Shown here: one piece after another, positions 17,910 to 25,617 of the stretch
Layout of the letters: the number at the start of each line of letters is the position of its first letter
How positions within the stretch are numbered: position 1 is the first letter of the stretch
Notes under the pieces: model-generated
What the model saw: only the letters and a program-made list of their open reading frames with translations
Database searches by the model: none
Told to the model about the DNA's origin: nothing
From: CAYRDC01 sp964422925
Lineage (GTDB): Bacteria; Bacteroidota; Bacteroidia; Chitinophagales; S012-47
Assembly (NCBI GenBank): GCA_964422925.1
Contig: CAYRDC010000002.1
Coordinates: forward strand, 1 to 64,000
DNA: 64,000 nt
Direction: 5' to 3'
Translations under genes and position numbers: made by a program

Positions 17910-17931
17910 CAAAGGTAAACAATTATTTACC
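17910..17931 (-). promoter_or_regulatory. hicAB promoter with overlapping palindromic operator
   Basis: On the minus strand TACCTTTG (17917-17910) is a perfect TAnnTTTG box, with a TTG about 17-20 bases upstream. It overlaps a palindrome GGTAAA-6 nt-TTTACC at 17914-17931. A repressor on the palindrome would cover the promoter box. This fits autoregulation by the HTH-bearing HicB; that pairing is inferred. Confidence 0.65.
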
Positions 17932-18020
17932 CAACGTCAAGCTTTATTTGAAAAATTATTTCTGGAAGTGGAGTGAATCATTATTTATAACGATCGAATT
18001 ATTTTACAAATTCTCATTAA

Positions 18021-18937
18021 CTAATTTTCCTCAAAATAGTCCATGTCAATCGTTTTGACCCGATATGTGTTTACAGTTGATAAGCCTATGTCATATTCAA
18101 TCATCAAATCAGCAAGTTGCTTTCCATCGATAAGTATTATTTTATACCCTACTTGGCTAACGAATTCATAAACACTTTTTGGGAAGTTTGATGTTGTAAT
18201 GAAGATTCCTTTTCTGGCTTTTTTTGAAGCCAGAGCTCCTGTAAAATCACGGATCTCTTTAACAGGTACAGTATTTTCCCAGCGCTTGGCTTGTAAATAA
18301 ATAATGTCAAGCCCAAGCTTATCTTCCTTAATTATTCCATCGATTCCTCCGTCTCCTGATTTGCCTAATGCCTGTCCGGCTTCTTTTCTCGACCCACCAT
18401 ATCCCATTGCAATCAATAGGTCGATGACTAATTTCTCAAAAAATGATGGTGAACAGCTTTTTATAGTGTCAAGAAGTTCTTTTGCCAGGTCGTTTTTTAG
18501 TTTTTGATATGCATACTCTAAGGATTCTTCAGGGGTTCTGTCTGATTCTAATTCAAACAAAGCAGAAACTGGGGTTTCTCCAGCTTCTTTATGTTTTCTA
18601 TAGGATTTAAACTCTACAAACTTTTCATAACGGTTAAGAAACTTGTTGTCTATTTTTTCAGGATTCTCTTTTAACAGTGACAATCCTCTTTCCGTAATAA
18701 TAAATGTGCCCGTTTTGTTGAGGCTAGGAGTCCAGCTTTTTTCATGTATGTTCTTGCCCATCCAACACGATTTCGGAATATTGGTTGTGTCCCACTTGGC
18801 AATAGCTCTCTTAATTCTTCATCAGTAAGCTGGAAAAATTTTGTTAACTCATCTACCGCTTCAGAAAGGGAATGCTCCTTACCATCTTCAAGGAATTTAA
18901 GTAGTGGTAGCATTATTTCTTCGTAAGTGGGTATCAT
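18021..18937 (-). pseudogene. mrr: Mrr-family type IV restriction endonuclease, broken by one frameshift
   Basis: Two overlapping frames together encode a complete Mrr of about 305 residues, close to the 304 of E. coli Mrr. The first frame (start 18937) gives the winged-helix N-domain to ...VGWARTYMKKAGLLASTKR. The second continues with GTFIITERG and the catalytic domain, with GDGGIDGII and YLQAKRW as the D-(Q)xK nuclease motif. The switch falls at the run CCC (GGG on the coding strand) at 18709-18711; one added G restores the frame. Mrr cuts modified DNA. The break is either a real loss, a slippage-prone switch, or a sequencing error; nothing else in the gene is damaged. Confidence 0.85.
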
Positions 18938-19142
18938 ACATTATACTTTAATAATCAAGCAAATATGTGATGTCAAAGGTTCAATAACTGTAAGTCAATA
19001 TCTTGGATGTATTTTACATGGCTTTTTAATACAGTAAGTTTTTTAGAGTGTTTAGTAAGATAAAGCTATTAAAATATGTTAATATTCAGAATAGAAGAAA
19101 GGATAAATCTGGAAGAATGCGTTTGAAACCGTAATAGAAAGT

Positions 19143-19180
19143 AAAAAAAGCGCCCCCAACCGGAGGCGCTTCCTTTTTTT
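19143..19180 (-). terminator. Rho-independent terminator after tRNA-Glu
   Basis: On the minus strand a stem GAAGCGCCTCC / GGGGGCGCTTT type hairpin is followed by seven T. It lies just past the tRNA-Glu 3' end. A T run on the other side also exists, so it may work both ways. Confidence 0.8.
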
Positions 19181-19185
19181 AACTG

Positions 19186-19257
19186 CAGCCCGTAGGAGAA
19201 TCGAACTCCTCTTTCCAGGATGAAAACCTGGCGTCCTAACCGATAGACGAACGGGCC
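19186..19257 (-). tRNA. tRNA-Glu (anticodon TTC)
   Basis: The minus strand starts GGCCCGTTCGTCTATCGGTT and forms a full cloverleaf: acceptor GGCCCGT/ACGGGCT (with one G-U), anticodon arm CCAGG-TTTTCAT-CCTGG with anticodon TTC, and T-loop TTCGATT. No CCA is encoded. The 3' end faces the AT-rich accessory stretch. Confidence 0.95.
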
Positions 19258-19274
19258 TTTTCAGAAACGATGGG

Positions 19275-19282
19275 CAAAGATA
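19275..19282 (-). promoter_or_regulatory. tRNA-Glu promoter -7 box
   Basis: TATCTTTG on the minus strand is a perfect TAnnTTTG; the predicted start near 19268 is about 11 bases before the mature tRNA 5' end. Confidence 0.6.
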
Positions 19283-19361
19283 AGGGATTTCCGGTTTTTC
19301 CGCACCAAAAAAATCCGGAAATATTTCCGGACATCGCCTTAACAATCTGCTGTCGTCTGCT

Positions 19362-19369
19362 TACTTTTG
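19362..19369 (+). promoter_or_regulatory. gap-pgk promoter -7 box
   Basis: TACTTTTG is a perfect TAnnTTTG. Transcription would begin near 19376, about 30 bases before the gap start codon. Confidence 0.6.
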
Positions 19370-19406
19370 TTCCATTCCTTAAAACCAACAAAAAAACCAT
19401 TCAGCT

Positions 19407-20405
19407 ATGGCGAAGGCACGAGTAGCGATCAACGGTTTCGGGCGCATCGGGCGGCTTACCATGCGTGCCCTTCTGAAGGAACCGGACGTGGAAATTGTGG
19501 CCATCAATGACCTGACAGACAACCAGGTGCTGGCCCACCTGTTCAAATACGACACGGCCCAGGGCACTTTCCCGGGCGAGGTGTCGGCTGACGGGAAAAA
19601 CCTGTATATCAACGGCAAGGCCATAGACGCCATGTCGCAACCGGATCCGGAAAAACTTCCCTGGGCTGAAAAGCAGGTGGACGTGGTGCTGGAATGCACC
19701 GGCCGGTTCCGGACCGAAGAAGGCATGGGCAAGCACCTGAAAGCAGGCGCGAAAAAAGTATTGCTGTCGGCACCGGGCAAGGGAAATATCAAAACCATCG
19801 TGCTGGGGGTCAATGACCATGAGCTCACGGCCGGTGACGTATTGGTATCCAATGCCAGCTGCACGACCAACTGCCTGGCGCCCATGGTAAAAGTGCTGCA
19901 CGAGCAATTCGGGATCGAAAAAGGATTCATGACCACGGTGCACGCCTACACGGCCGACCAGCGCATACAGGACGCCCCGCACAGCGACCTGCGCAGGGCC
20001 CGGGCTGCCGCGCAAAACATTGTGCCCACCTCCACCGGGGCCGCCAGGGCCATCGGGCTGGTGCTTCCCGAACTAAAAGGCAAACTGGACGGGACAGCCA
20101 TGCGCGTGCCGGTCATTGACGGCTCGGTCACGGAACTGAACGCCATCCTGCAGCGCGAGGCCACCGTGGAAGAAATCAACGCAGCCATGGAAAAGGCTGC
20201 TTCCAATGAGCTGAAGGGGATCATGCGGTATTGCACCGATCCGATCGTCAGCAGCGATATCCTGGGCGACCCGCATTCCTGCATTTTTGATGCGGAATTC
20301 ACCAAATCCATGGGCAAATTTGTGCGGGTGCTGGGCTGGTACGACAATGAAGCCGGGTATTCCCACCGCCTGGCCCAGCTGCTCGTTAAACTGGTTAACC
20401 TTTAA
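19407..20405 (+). CDS. gap: Glyceraldehyde-3-phosphate dehydrogenase
   Basis: A 332-residue glycolytic enzyme that oxidises glyceraldehyde-3-phosphate to 1,3-bisphosphoglycerate with NAD+ and phosphate. The N-terminal Rossmann motif INGFGRIGR and the catalytic segment SCTTNCLAP (C152) are intact, as is the C-terminal WYDNEAGYSHR. Length is typical. It is followed 11 bases later by pgk, which uses its product. Confidence 0.97.
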   Translation: MAKARVAINGFGRIGRLTMRALLKEPDVEIVAINDLTDNQVLAHLFKYDTAQGTFPGEVSADGKNLYINGKAIDAMSQPDPEKLPWAEKQVDVVLECTGRFRTEEGMGKHLKAGAKKVLLSAPGKGNIKTIVLGVNDHELTAGDVLVSNASCTTNCLAPMVKVLHEQFGIEKGFMTTVHAYTADQRIQDAPHSDLRRARAAAQNIVPTSTGAARAIGLVLPELKGKLDGTAMRVPVIDGSVTELNAILQREATVEEINAAMEKAASNELKGIMRYCTDPIVSSDILGDPHSCIFDAEFTKSMGKFVRVLGWYDNEAGYSHRLAQLLVKLVNL

Positions 20406-20416
20406 CGTCAACCGCC

Positions 20417-21607
20417 ATGAAAACCGTTGCCGACCTCGACCTGAAAGGACTGAAAGTACTGGTTAGGGTCGATTTCAATGTCCCGCTCGATGAGGAGCTG
20501 CGGGTGGCGGACGATATGCGTATCCGTGCCGCGCTGCCTACCATACGCCTGCTGCTCGACAAGGGGAACGAGGTAATCCTGATGTCGCACCTCGGCCGGC
20601 CGAAGAGCGGCCCGGAAGACCGGTTTTCGCTCAAACATGTACTTCCCCGTTTGTCGGAACTGGTGGACGCGGAAGTGTTTTTTGCACCGGATTGCATCGG
20701 GGAACCGGCCCGGGAAGCCGTATCCCGCCTGAAACCGGGGCAGGTGCTGCTGCTGGAAAACCTGCGCTTCCACCCGGAGGAAAAGAAAGGGGACGAAGCC
20801 TTCGCCCGGCAACTGGCTGAACTGGCGGATTTCTATGTGAACGATGCTTTCGGGACCGCCCACCGCGCCCACGCCTCCACGGCCGTGATTGCCCGGTATT
20901 TCACGGGCCGCAAAGCCAGCGGGTTGCTGCTCGCGGCTGAAGTGGAAAACGCCCGCAAGGTACTGCACGAAGCCGATAAGCCCTTCACCGCCATCATGGG
21001 CGGGGCCAAAGTGTCGGATAAAATCCCCATTATCCGGAATCTGATGAAACGGGCCGACCATATCCTGATCGGGGGCGGCATGGCCTATACCTTTGTGGCC
21101 GCCCGGGGCGGGCAAATCGGGAATTCGCTATGCGAACCCGAACAATTCGAACTGACCCTGGAGCTCCTGAAAGAAGCCCGGGAAAGCCAGACCGGGATTC
21201 ACCTGCCGTTCGACAGTGTGATAGCCGACAGCTTTTCGGAAACGGCCAATCACCGCATAAGCCCGGTGAACCAGATTCCGGACGGCTGGATGGGCCTCGA
21301 TATCGGCCCGGATACCATTGCCCGTTACAGCGAAATCATCCAGCGCTCGGCCACCGTGCTCTGGAACGGCCCTATGGGGGTTTTCGAAATGAAACCCTAT
21401 GCCGAAGGGACCAAAGCCATCGCCCGGGCCGTGGCCGAAGCCACCGCGAAAGGTACCTACAGCCTCATAGGCGGGGGCGACTCGGTTTCTGCCGTAAACC
21501 AGCTCGGACTGGCCGCCCGGATGAGCTATGTCTCAACCGGTGGCGGAGCCCTGCTCGAAATGCTCGAAGGAAAAACCCTGCCCGGAGTCCAGGCCCTTCT
21601 GGATTGA
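20417..21607 (+). CDS. pgk: Phosphoglycerate kinase
   Basis: A 396-residue enzyme that transfers phosphate from 1,3-bisphosphoglycerate to ADP. Visible family motifs are the opening VRVDFNVPLDE, the MSHLGRPKS substrate loop, MGGAKVSDKI, WNGPMGVFE and the nucleotide-binding GGGDSVSAV. It is in an operon with gap, giving the paired lower-glycolysis steps. A short hairpin follows at 21613-21635. Confidence 0.97.
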   Translation: MKTVADLDLKGLKVLVRVDFNVPLDEELRVADDMRIRAALPTIRLLLDKGNEVILMSHLGRPKSGPEDRFSLKHVLPRLSELVDAEVFFAPDCIGEPAREAVSRLKPGQVLLLENLRFHPEEKKGDEAFARQLAELADFYVNDAFGTAHRAHASTAVIARYFTGRKASGLLLAAEVENARKVLHEADKPFTAIMGGAKVSDKIPIIRNLMKRADHILIGGGMAYTFVAARGGQIGNSLCEPEQFELTLELLKEARESQTGIHLPFDSVIADSFSETANHRISPVNQIPDGWMGLDIGPDTIARYSEIIQRSATVLWNGPMGVFEMKPYAEGTKAIARAVAEATAKGTYSLIGGGDSVSAVNQLGLAARMSYVSTGGGALLEMLEGKTLPGVQALLD

Positions 21608-21612
21608 CCCGG

Positions 21613-21635
21613 TTTCCCGGAAAAACTCCGGGAAA
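21613..21635 (+). terminator. Hairpin after pgk, weak terminator candidate
   Basis: TTTCCCGG, 7-nt loop, CCGGGAAA. There is no T run after it, so intrinsic termination is doubtful. Confidence 0.35.
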
Positions 21636-21749
21636 AGCCCCCTCCGCCTCCTGTAAAATCCGTTAAATCAATGATTTAGAATCCGCTTACCCCGCTGGGG
21701 AGCCCCCGGATATACCTGAAATTGTGGATAACTTTTTCCTGTTTATTGG

Positions 21750-21790
21750 TGGGAAAAAGTGGTATTTTGTGGGAAAATGCGTTATTTTTG
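21750..21790 (+). promoter_or_regulatory. MraZ-binding repeats and promoter of the division/cell wall cluster
   Basis: Three direct repeats TGGGA (21750-21754), TGGTA (21760-21764) and TGGGA (21770-21774) are spaced exactly 10 bases apart. MraZ is known to bind TGGGN repeats with 5-base spacers upstream of its own gene. A perfect TAnnTTTG box (TATTTTTG, 21783-21790) follows 8 bases later, so bound MraZ would block the promoter. Transcription would begin near 21797, 18 bases before mraZ. Confidence 0.8.
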
Positions 21791-21814
21791 ATGATTAACT
21801 GACAATTAAGTGTC

Positions 21815-22291
21815 ATGGCCGGATTCCTGGGAGAATATCAATGCAAGCTGGATGCGAAAGGTCGCATACGGTTGCCGGGTGCCCTGAAAAAGCAGTTGCA
21901 CCCGGAAGCCCAGGGGCGGTTTGTCATCAACAGGGGCTTTGAGAAATGCCTGGTGCTGTATCCGTGGAACGAATGGGAAAAGATCAGCGCCCGGGTGAAC
22001 CGGCTCAACACTTTTGAGAAGAAGAAGCGCGCTTTTGTGCGCTACTTCTACCGGGGGGCCACGGAGCTCACCCTGGACAACGCGGACCGGTTGAACATTC
22101 CCAACCATCTGCTCGAGTATGCCAATATCGAAAAGGACTTGTTGCTCACTTCCCGGAACAGCATCATTGAGATCTGGAACAAGGATCACTATGAAGAATT
22201 AATGGCCATCGATTCCGACACGTTTGCTGACCTGGCGGAAGAGGTGATGGGCGACAGGGATTTGATAAACCCGGATAGCAGCGATGAGTGA
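21815..22291 (+). CDS. mraZ: Transcriptional regulator MraZ
   Basis: A 158-residue protein of the AbrB-like SpoVT/MraZ fold with two tandem MraZ domains. The first is near 5-55 (GEYQCKLDAKGRIRLP) and the second near 80-130 (ELTLDNADRLNIPNHLLEYA, with a degenerate DxxGR). It forms a ring that binds the TGGGN repeats just upstream and represses the cluster. It is the first gene of the cluster; its end overlaps the rsmH start by 8 bases. Confidence 0.95.
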   Translation: MAGFLGEYQCKLDAKGRIRLPGALKKQLHPEAQGRFVINRGFEKCLVLYPWNEWEKISARVNRLNTFEKKKRAFVRYFYRGATELTLDNADRLNIPNHLLEYANIEKDLLLTSRNSIIEIWNKDHYEELMAIDSDTFADLAEEVMGDRDLINPDSSDE

Positions 22292-23189
22292 ATATCATCG
22301 GCCGGTAATGCTGGAGGAGGCGCTGCAGGCGCTTCGGATCAATCCTGAAGGAACCTATGTTGACGCCACGTTTGGCGGGGGAGGGCACGCGCGGAAAATC
22401 CTGGAGCGGTTACACAGCGGCCGCCTGATTGCGTTTGACCAGGATCCTGATGCGAAAAACAATTTACCTGATAACGACAGGCTGGTTTTTGTGGAGCATA
22501 ATTTCAAACATCTGATCCGTTTTCTCAAGCTGCACCGGGCCTTGCCGGTGGACGGCATCCTGGCCGACCTTGGGGTTTCTTCCCACCAGATCGATACTGG
22601 TTCGCGGGGTTTCTCCACCCGCTTTGACGCGCCTTTGGATATGCGCATGGATCCCAACGCCCCGGTCAGCGCCAGGGATGTGGTCAATGAATATCCGGAG
22701 GAAGACCTGGCCGATGTGTTTTATCAATATGGCGGTTTGCGCAACTCCCGCGCGCTGGCCCGTGCCGTGGTGAAAGCCCGCAGGGCGAGGCACATTGAAA
22801 CCACAGGCCGTTTGGCGGAAATCCTGACACCCTTTGGCGGGCAAAGGCCGGCCAAATTCCTGGCCAAGGCTTTCCAGGCCATCCGCATCGAGGTCAACCA
22901 GGAGCTGGAAGCGTTGAAAGAACTGCTCCGCCAGACAACTGAAGCTCTTAAGCCGGGCGGACGGCTGGTGGTCATTTCCTACCATTCGCTGGAAGACCGT
23001 CTGGTGAAATCCTATATCCGCTACGGCAACTTCGAAGGAAAACCCGAAACCGATCTGTACGGCAACCTGCGGGCGCCCTTCCGGCCGGTGGTCCGTAAGG
23101 CGATCAAAGCTTCCGAACAAGAGATTTCAGAAAACCCGAGGGCGCGCAGCGCGCGGCTCCGCGTGGGAGAAAAAATAGGGGCAGAATGA
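22284..23189 (+). CDS. rsmH: 16S rRNA (cytosine(1402)-N(4))-methyltransferase
   Basis: A 301-residue SAM-dependent methyltransferase (old name MraW) acting on C1402 of 16S rRNA. The start EYHRPVMLEEAL, the SAM loop DATFGGGGHARKIL, LADLGVSSHQID and the late VVISYHSLEDRLVK are the family signatures. It is the second gene of the cluster and overlaps ftsL by 4 bases (ATGA). Confidence 0.96.
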   Translation: MSEYHRPVMLEEALQALRINPEGTYVDATFGGGGHARKILERLHSGRLIAFDQDPDAKNNLPDNDRLVFVEHNFKHLIRFLKLHRALPVDGILADLGVSSHQIDTGSRGFSTRFDAPLDMRMDPNAPVSARDVVNEYPEEDLADVFYQYGGLRNSRALARAVVKARRARHIETTGRLAEILTPFGGQRPAKFLAKAFQAIRIEVNQELEALKELLRQTTEALKPGGRLVVISYHSLEDRLVKSYIRYGNFEGKPETDLYGNLRAPFRPVVRKAIKASEQEISENPRARSARLRVGEKIGAE

Positions 23190-23527
23190 GCGGCCAGAAG
23201 AAATACAACCCGTGGCAGGCTTTCAGGCAGTGGCTGAAGCAATGGGGCGATTTTGACTATTACGCCCGCAACCTTAGCTATATCCTGTTCCTGAGCTTCC
23301 TGGCCCTGGTGTATATCTGGAACCGTCACAGTGCCGAACGCAATATCATGCGCATGAACCGGCTGAAAAATCAGCTGACGGAGCTGCACTGGCAATACAC
23401 AACCTCCAAATCACAGCTCAACCGGAAAAGCATGGAGTCGGAAGTGGTGCGGCTGGTGGAGCCCCTGGGGTTGCGAAGCCTGACTTCGCCCCCTGAAATC
23501 ATAAACCCGGACGAAGATGGGGATTAA
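23186..23527 (+). CDS. ftsL: FtsL-like cell division protein
   Basis: A 113-residue bitopic protein: cytoplasmic N-terminus (1-28), one membrane helix (about 30-47, LSYILFLSFLALVYIWN), then a periplasmic coiled coil with leucine-type heptads (IMRMNRLKNQLTELHWQY). Sequence similarity to known FtsL is low, as usual, and the call rests on topology and position between rsmH and ftsI. It would pair with the FtsB and FtsQ proteins in the divisome. It overlaps ftsI by 11 bases. Confidence 0.85.
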   Translation: MSGQKKYNPWQAFRQWLKQWGDFDYYARNLSYILFLSFLALVYIWNRHSAERNIMRMNRLKNQLTELHWQYTTSKSQLNRKSMESEVVRLVEPLGLRSLTSPPEIINPDEDGD

Positions 23528-25613
23528 GAAGGACATATTGTGGCGTTTGCTGGTAGTGTTCCTGCTCATGGTGGGGATTGGCGTGGCCATAATAGTCCAG
23601 GCATTCCGCATCCAGGTGGTGGAAGGCCAGCGCTGGCGGGCCATAGCCGACAGTCTGACTACCCGTTACCGTACGATTCCTGCCGAACGTGGCAATATAT
23701 ATGCCGATGACGGGCGGCTGCTGGCAACATCGCTGCCATATTTTGAGGTCAGGATGGACCTTGGCCTGCCCGGCATGACCGATGAGCTGTTTTATGACAA
23801 CGTGGATTCCCTGGCGGTTTCGCTGGCCGGCCTGTTTCGAGACCGGAACGCTTCGGAATACCGGCAGATGCTGCTCACGGCCCGCAAGGAAAAAAAGCGC
23901 TATCAGCTTATACACCGGAAAGTGACATTCCCAGAGCTGCAGAAGCTCAAGCGCTTCCCGCTGTTCCGCCTCGGCCGGTACAAGGGCGGGCTGATTGTAG
24001 TCAAAAGCAACAAGCGGAAAATCCCCTTCGGGATACTCGCGCACCGTACCATCGGGTATGTGCGCACCGGGCCGGGGGCGCAGTCGGTCGGGCTGGAGCA
24101 GTATTTCAACGAATACCTGGCCGGACAGGACGGAAAACGCCTGATGCAGCGCATAGCCGGGGGCGCCTGGATGCCGGTTAACGATCGTAATGAAATTGAA
24201 TCCCGGAACGGGGACGACCTGGTCACCAGCCTGAATGTCGATATCCAGGACGCGGCCGAATACGCCCTGCTGAAAGCCCTGCAAAAGCATGAGGCTGATC
24301 ACGGGTGTGTCATTGTCATGGAAGTGAAGACCGGCCGGATCAAGGCCATGGCCAACCTCGGCCGCATGGAAAACGGAAGCTACTGGGAAAAATACAATTA
24401 CGCCATTGGCGAAGGCACCGAGCCGGGTTCCACCTTCAAGCTGGCCACCCTGGCCGCTTTGTTGTCTGACCGGTTTGTCACCCTAACGGACAGCGTGGAC
24501 CTGGAAAACGGCCGGCACCGCTATTACGACCGGCTGATGAAAGATTCGGAGCATCATCAGTACCGCAAGGTCAGCGTCAGCAAGGCTTTCCTGATCAGCT
24601 CCAACGTGGGTATCTCGAAACTGGCTTATCGCTATTATGCTGATGATCCGGAACGCTTTGTGAAGCGGCTGCGGGAATTCGGGCTGGACAAGCCGGTGGG
24701 GATCACCATCCGCGGGGAGCCGAAGCCCCTGATCAAATCCCCGGGCAACCCGGGTTGGAGCGCGGTGACCATCCCCTGGATGTCGGTGGGCTATGAGGTG
24801 CGTTTGACCCCACTGCAGATCCTGGCGTTTTACAATACGGTAGCCAACGGGGGCAACCGGATGAAGCCTTCGCTGGTGACGGCCATCAAACGGTACGGGC
24901 GCACCATCCAGTCGTTTGAACCGGAAGCGGTGGCCAAAAACGTCTTCGCCCCGGATGTGCTGGAGCAGCTCCGGGCATTGCTGAAAGGCGTGGTGGATTC
25001 AGGGACGGCCCGGAATATCCGCACCAGCGATTACGCCATTGCCGGAAAAACCGGTACCGCCCAGATTGCCGACCGCGACCAGGGCTACCGGCAAGTGTAC
25101 CAATCCTCCTTTGTCGGCTATTTCCCGGCTGACAATCCCCGGTATTCCATCATAGTGGTGATCACCGCCCCGTCCAAAGGCGTGTATTACGGAAGCCAGG
25201 TGGCCGCCCCGGTCTTCCGCGAGATAGCCGATAAGATTTACAGTTCGAGTCCGGACCTGTTCCAGGCCGATTCTCTCCCGGATAGATTGAACACATTACA
25301 TATAGACCGCGGCAATGAACATGATTTCGAGATGATTTACAAGGCGCTGGACCTGCCTTACCAGGTGCACACGGCCGGCAGGTGGGCTTACACAGCTTTC
25401 AATAATGACTCCCTGATTCTGGCACCAACCCGCGAAACCCCCAAAGGAACAGTACCCAACGTGCTGCACATGGGCCTGCGCGATGCCCTGTACCTGCTGG
25501 AAAACGAGGGCCTGCAGGTCAGCGTCTCCGGGTTTGGCGAGGTGGTGCAGCAGTCGGTTCCCCCCGGAACTCCGGTCAGGAAAGGAATGCGCATAACCAT
25601 TGAACTGAAATAA
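23517..25613 (+). CDS. ftsI: Penicillin-binding protein, septal transpeptidase FtsI/PBP3 type, with PASTA domain
   Basis: A 698-residue class B PBP. One N-terminal membrane anchor (about 8-30) is followed by a PBP dimer domain and a transpeptidase domain. The catalytic motifs are S305-TFK, S361-SN and K511-TG. A single C-terminal PASTA domain (about 640-698, GTVPNVLHMGLRDAL) is normal for Bacteroidota FtsI. It crosslinks septal peptidoglycan together with FtsW, encoded downstream. Translation is probably coupled to ftsL. Confidence 0.94.
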   Translation: MGIKKDILWRLLVVFLLMVGIGVAIIVQAFRIQVVEGQRWRAIADSLTTRYRTIPAERGNIYADDGRLLATSLPYFEVRMDLGLPGMTDELFYDNVDSLAVSLAGLFRDRNASEYRQMLLTARKEKKRYQLIHRKVTFPELQKLKRFPLFRLGRYKGGLIVVKSNKRKIPFGILAHRTIGYVRTGPGAQSVGLEQYFNEYLAGQDGKRLMQRIAGGAWMPVNDRNEIESRNGDDLVTSLNVDIQDAAEYALLKALQKHEADHGCVIVMEVKTGRIKAMANLGRMENGSYWEKYNYAIGEGTEPGSTFKLATLAALLSDRFVTLTDSVDLENGRHRYYDRLMKDSEHHQYRKVSVSKAFLISSNVGISKLAYRYYADDPERFVKRLREFGLDKPVGITIRGEPKPLIKSPGNPGWSAVTIPWMSVGYEVRLTPLQILAFYNTVANGGNRMKPSLVTAIKRYGRTIQSFEPEAVAKNVFAPDVLEQLRALLKGVVDSGTARNIRTSDYAIAGKTGTAQIADRDQGYRQVYQSSFVGYFPADNPRYSIIVVITAPSKGVYYGSQVAAPVFREIADKIYSSSPDLFQADSLPDRLNTLHIDRGNEHDFEMIYKALDLPYQVHTAGRWAYTAFNNDSLILAPTRETPKGTVPNVLHMGLRDALYLLENEGLQVSVSGFGEVVQQSVPPGTPVRKGMRITIELK

Positions 25614-25617
25614 AGGA

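Noticed and set aside
19079..19345. 88-codon minus-strand frame across tRNA-Glu
   Set aside because: It runs straight through the tRNA and its terminator.
21608..21660. Strong terminator after pgk
   Set aside because: The hairpin at 21613-21635 has no T run.
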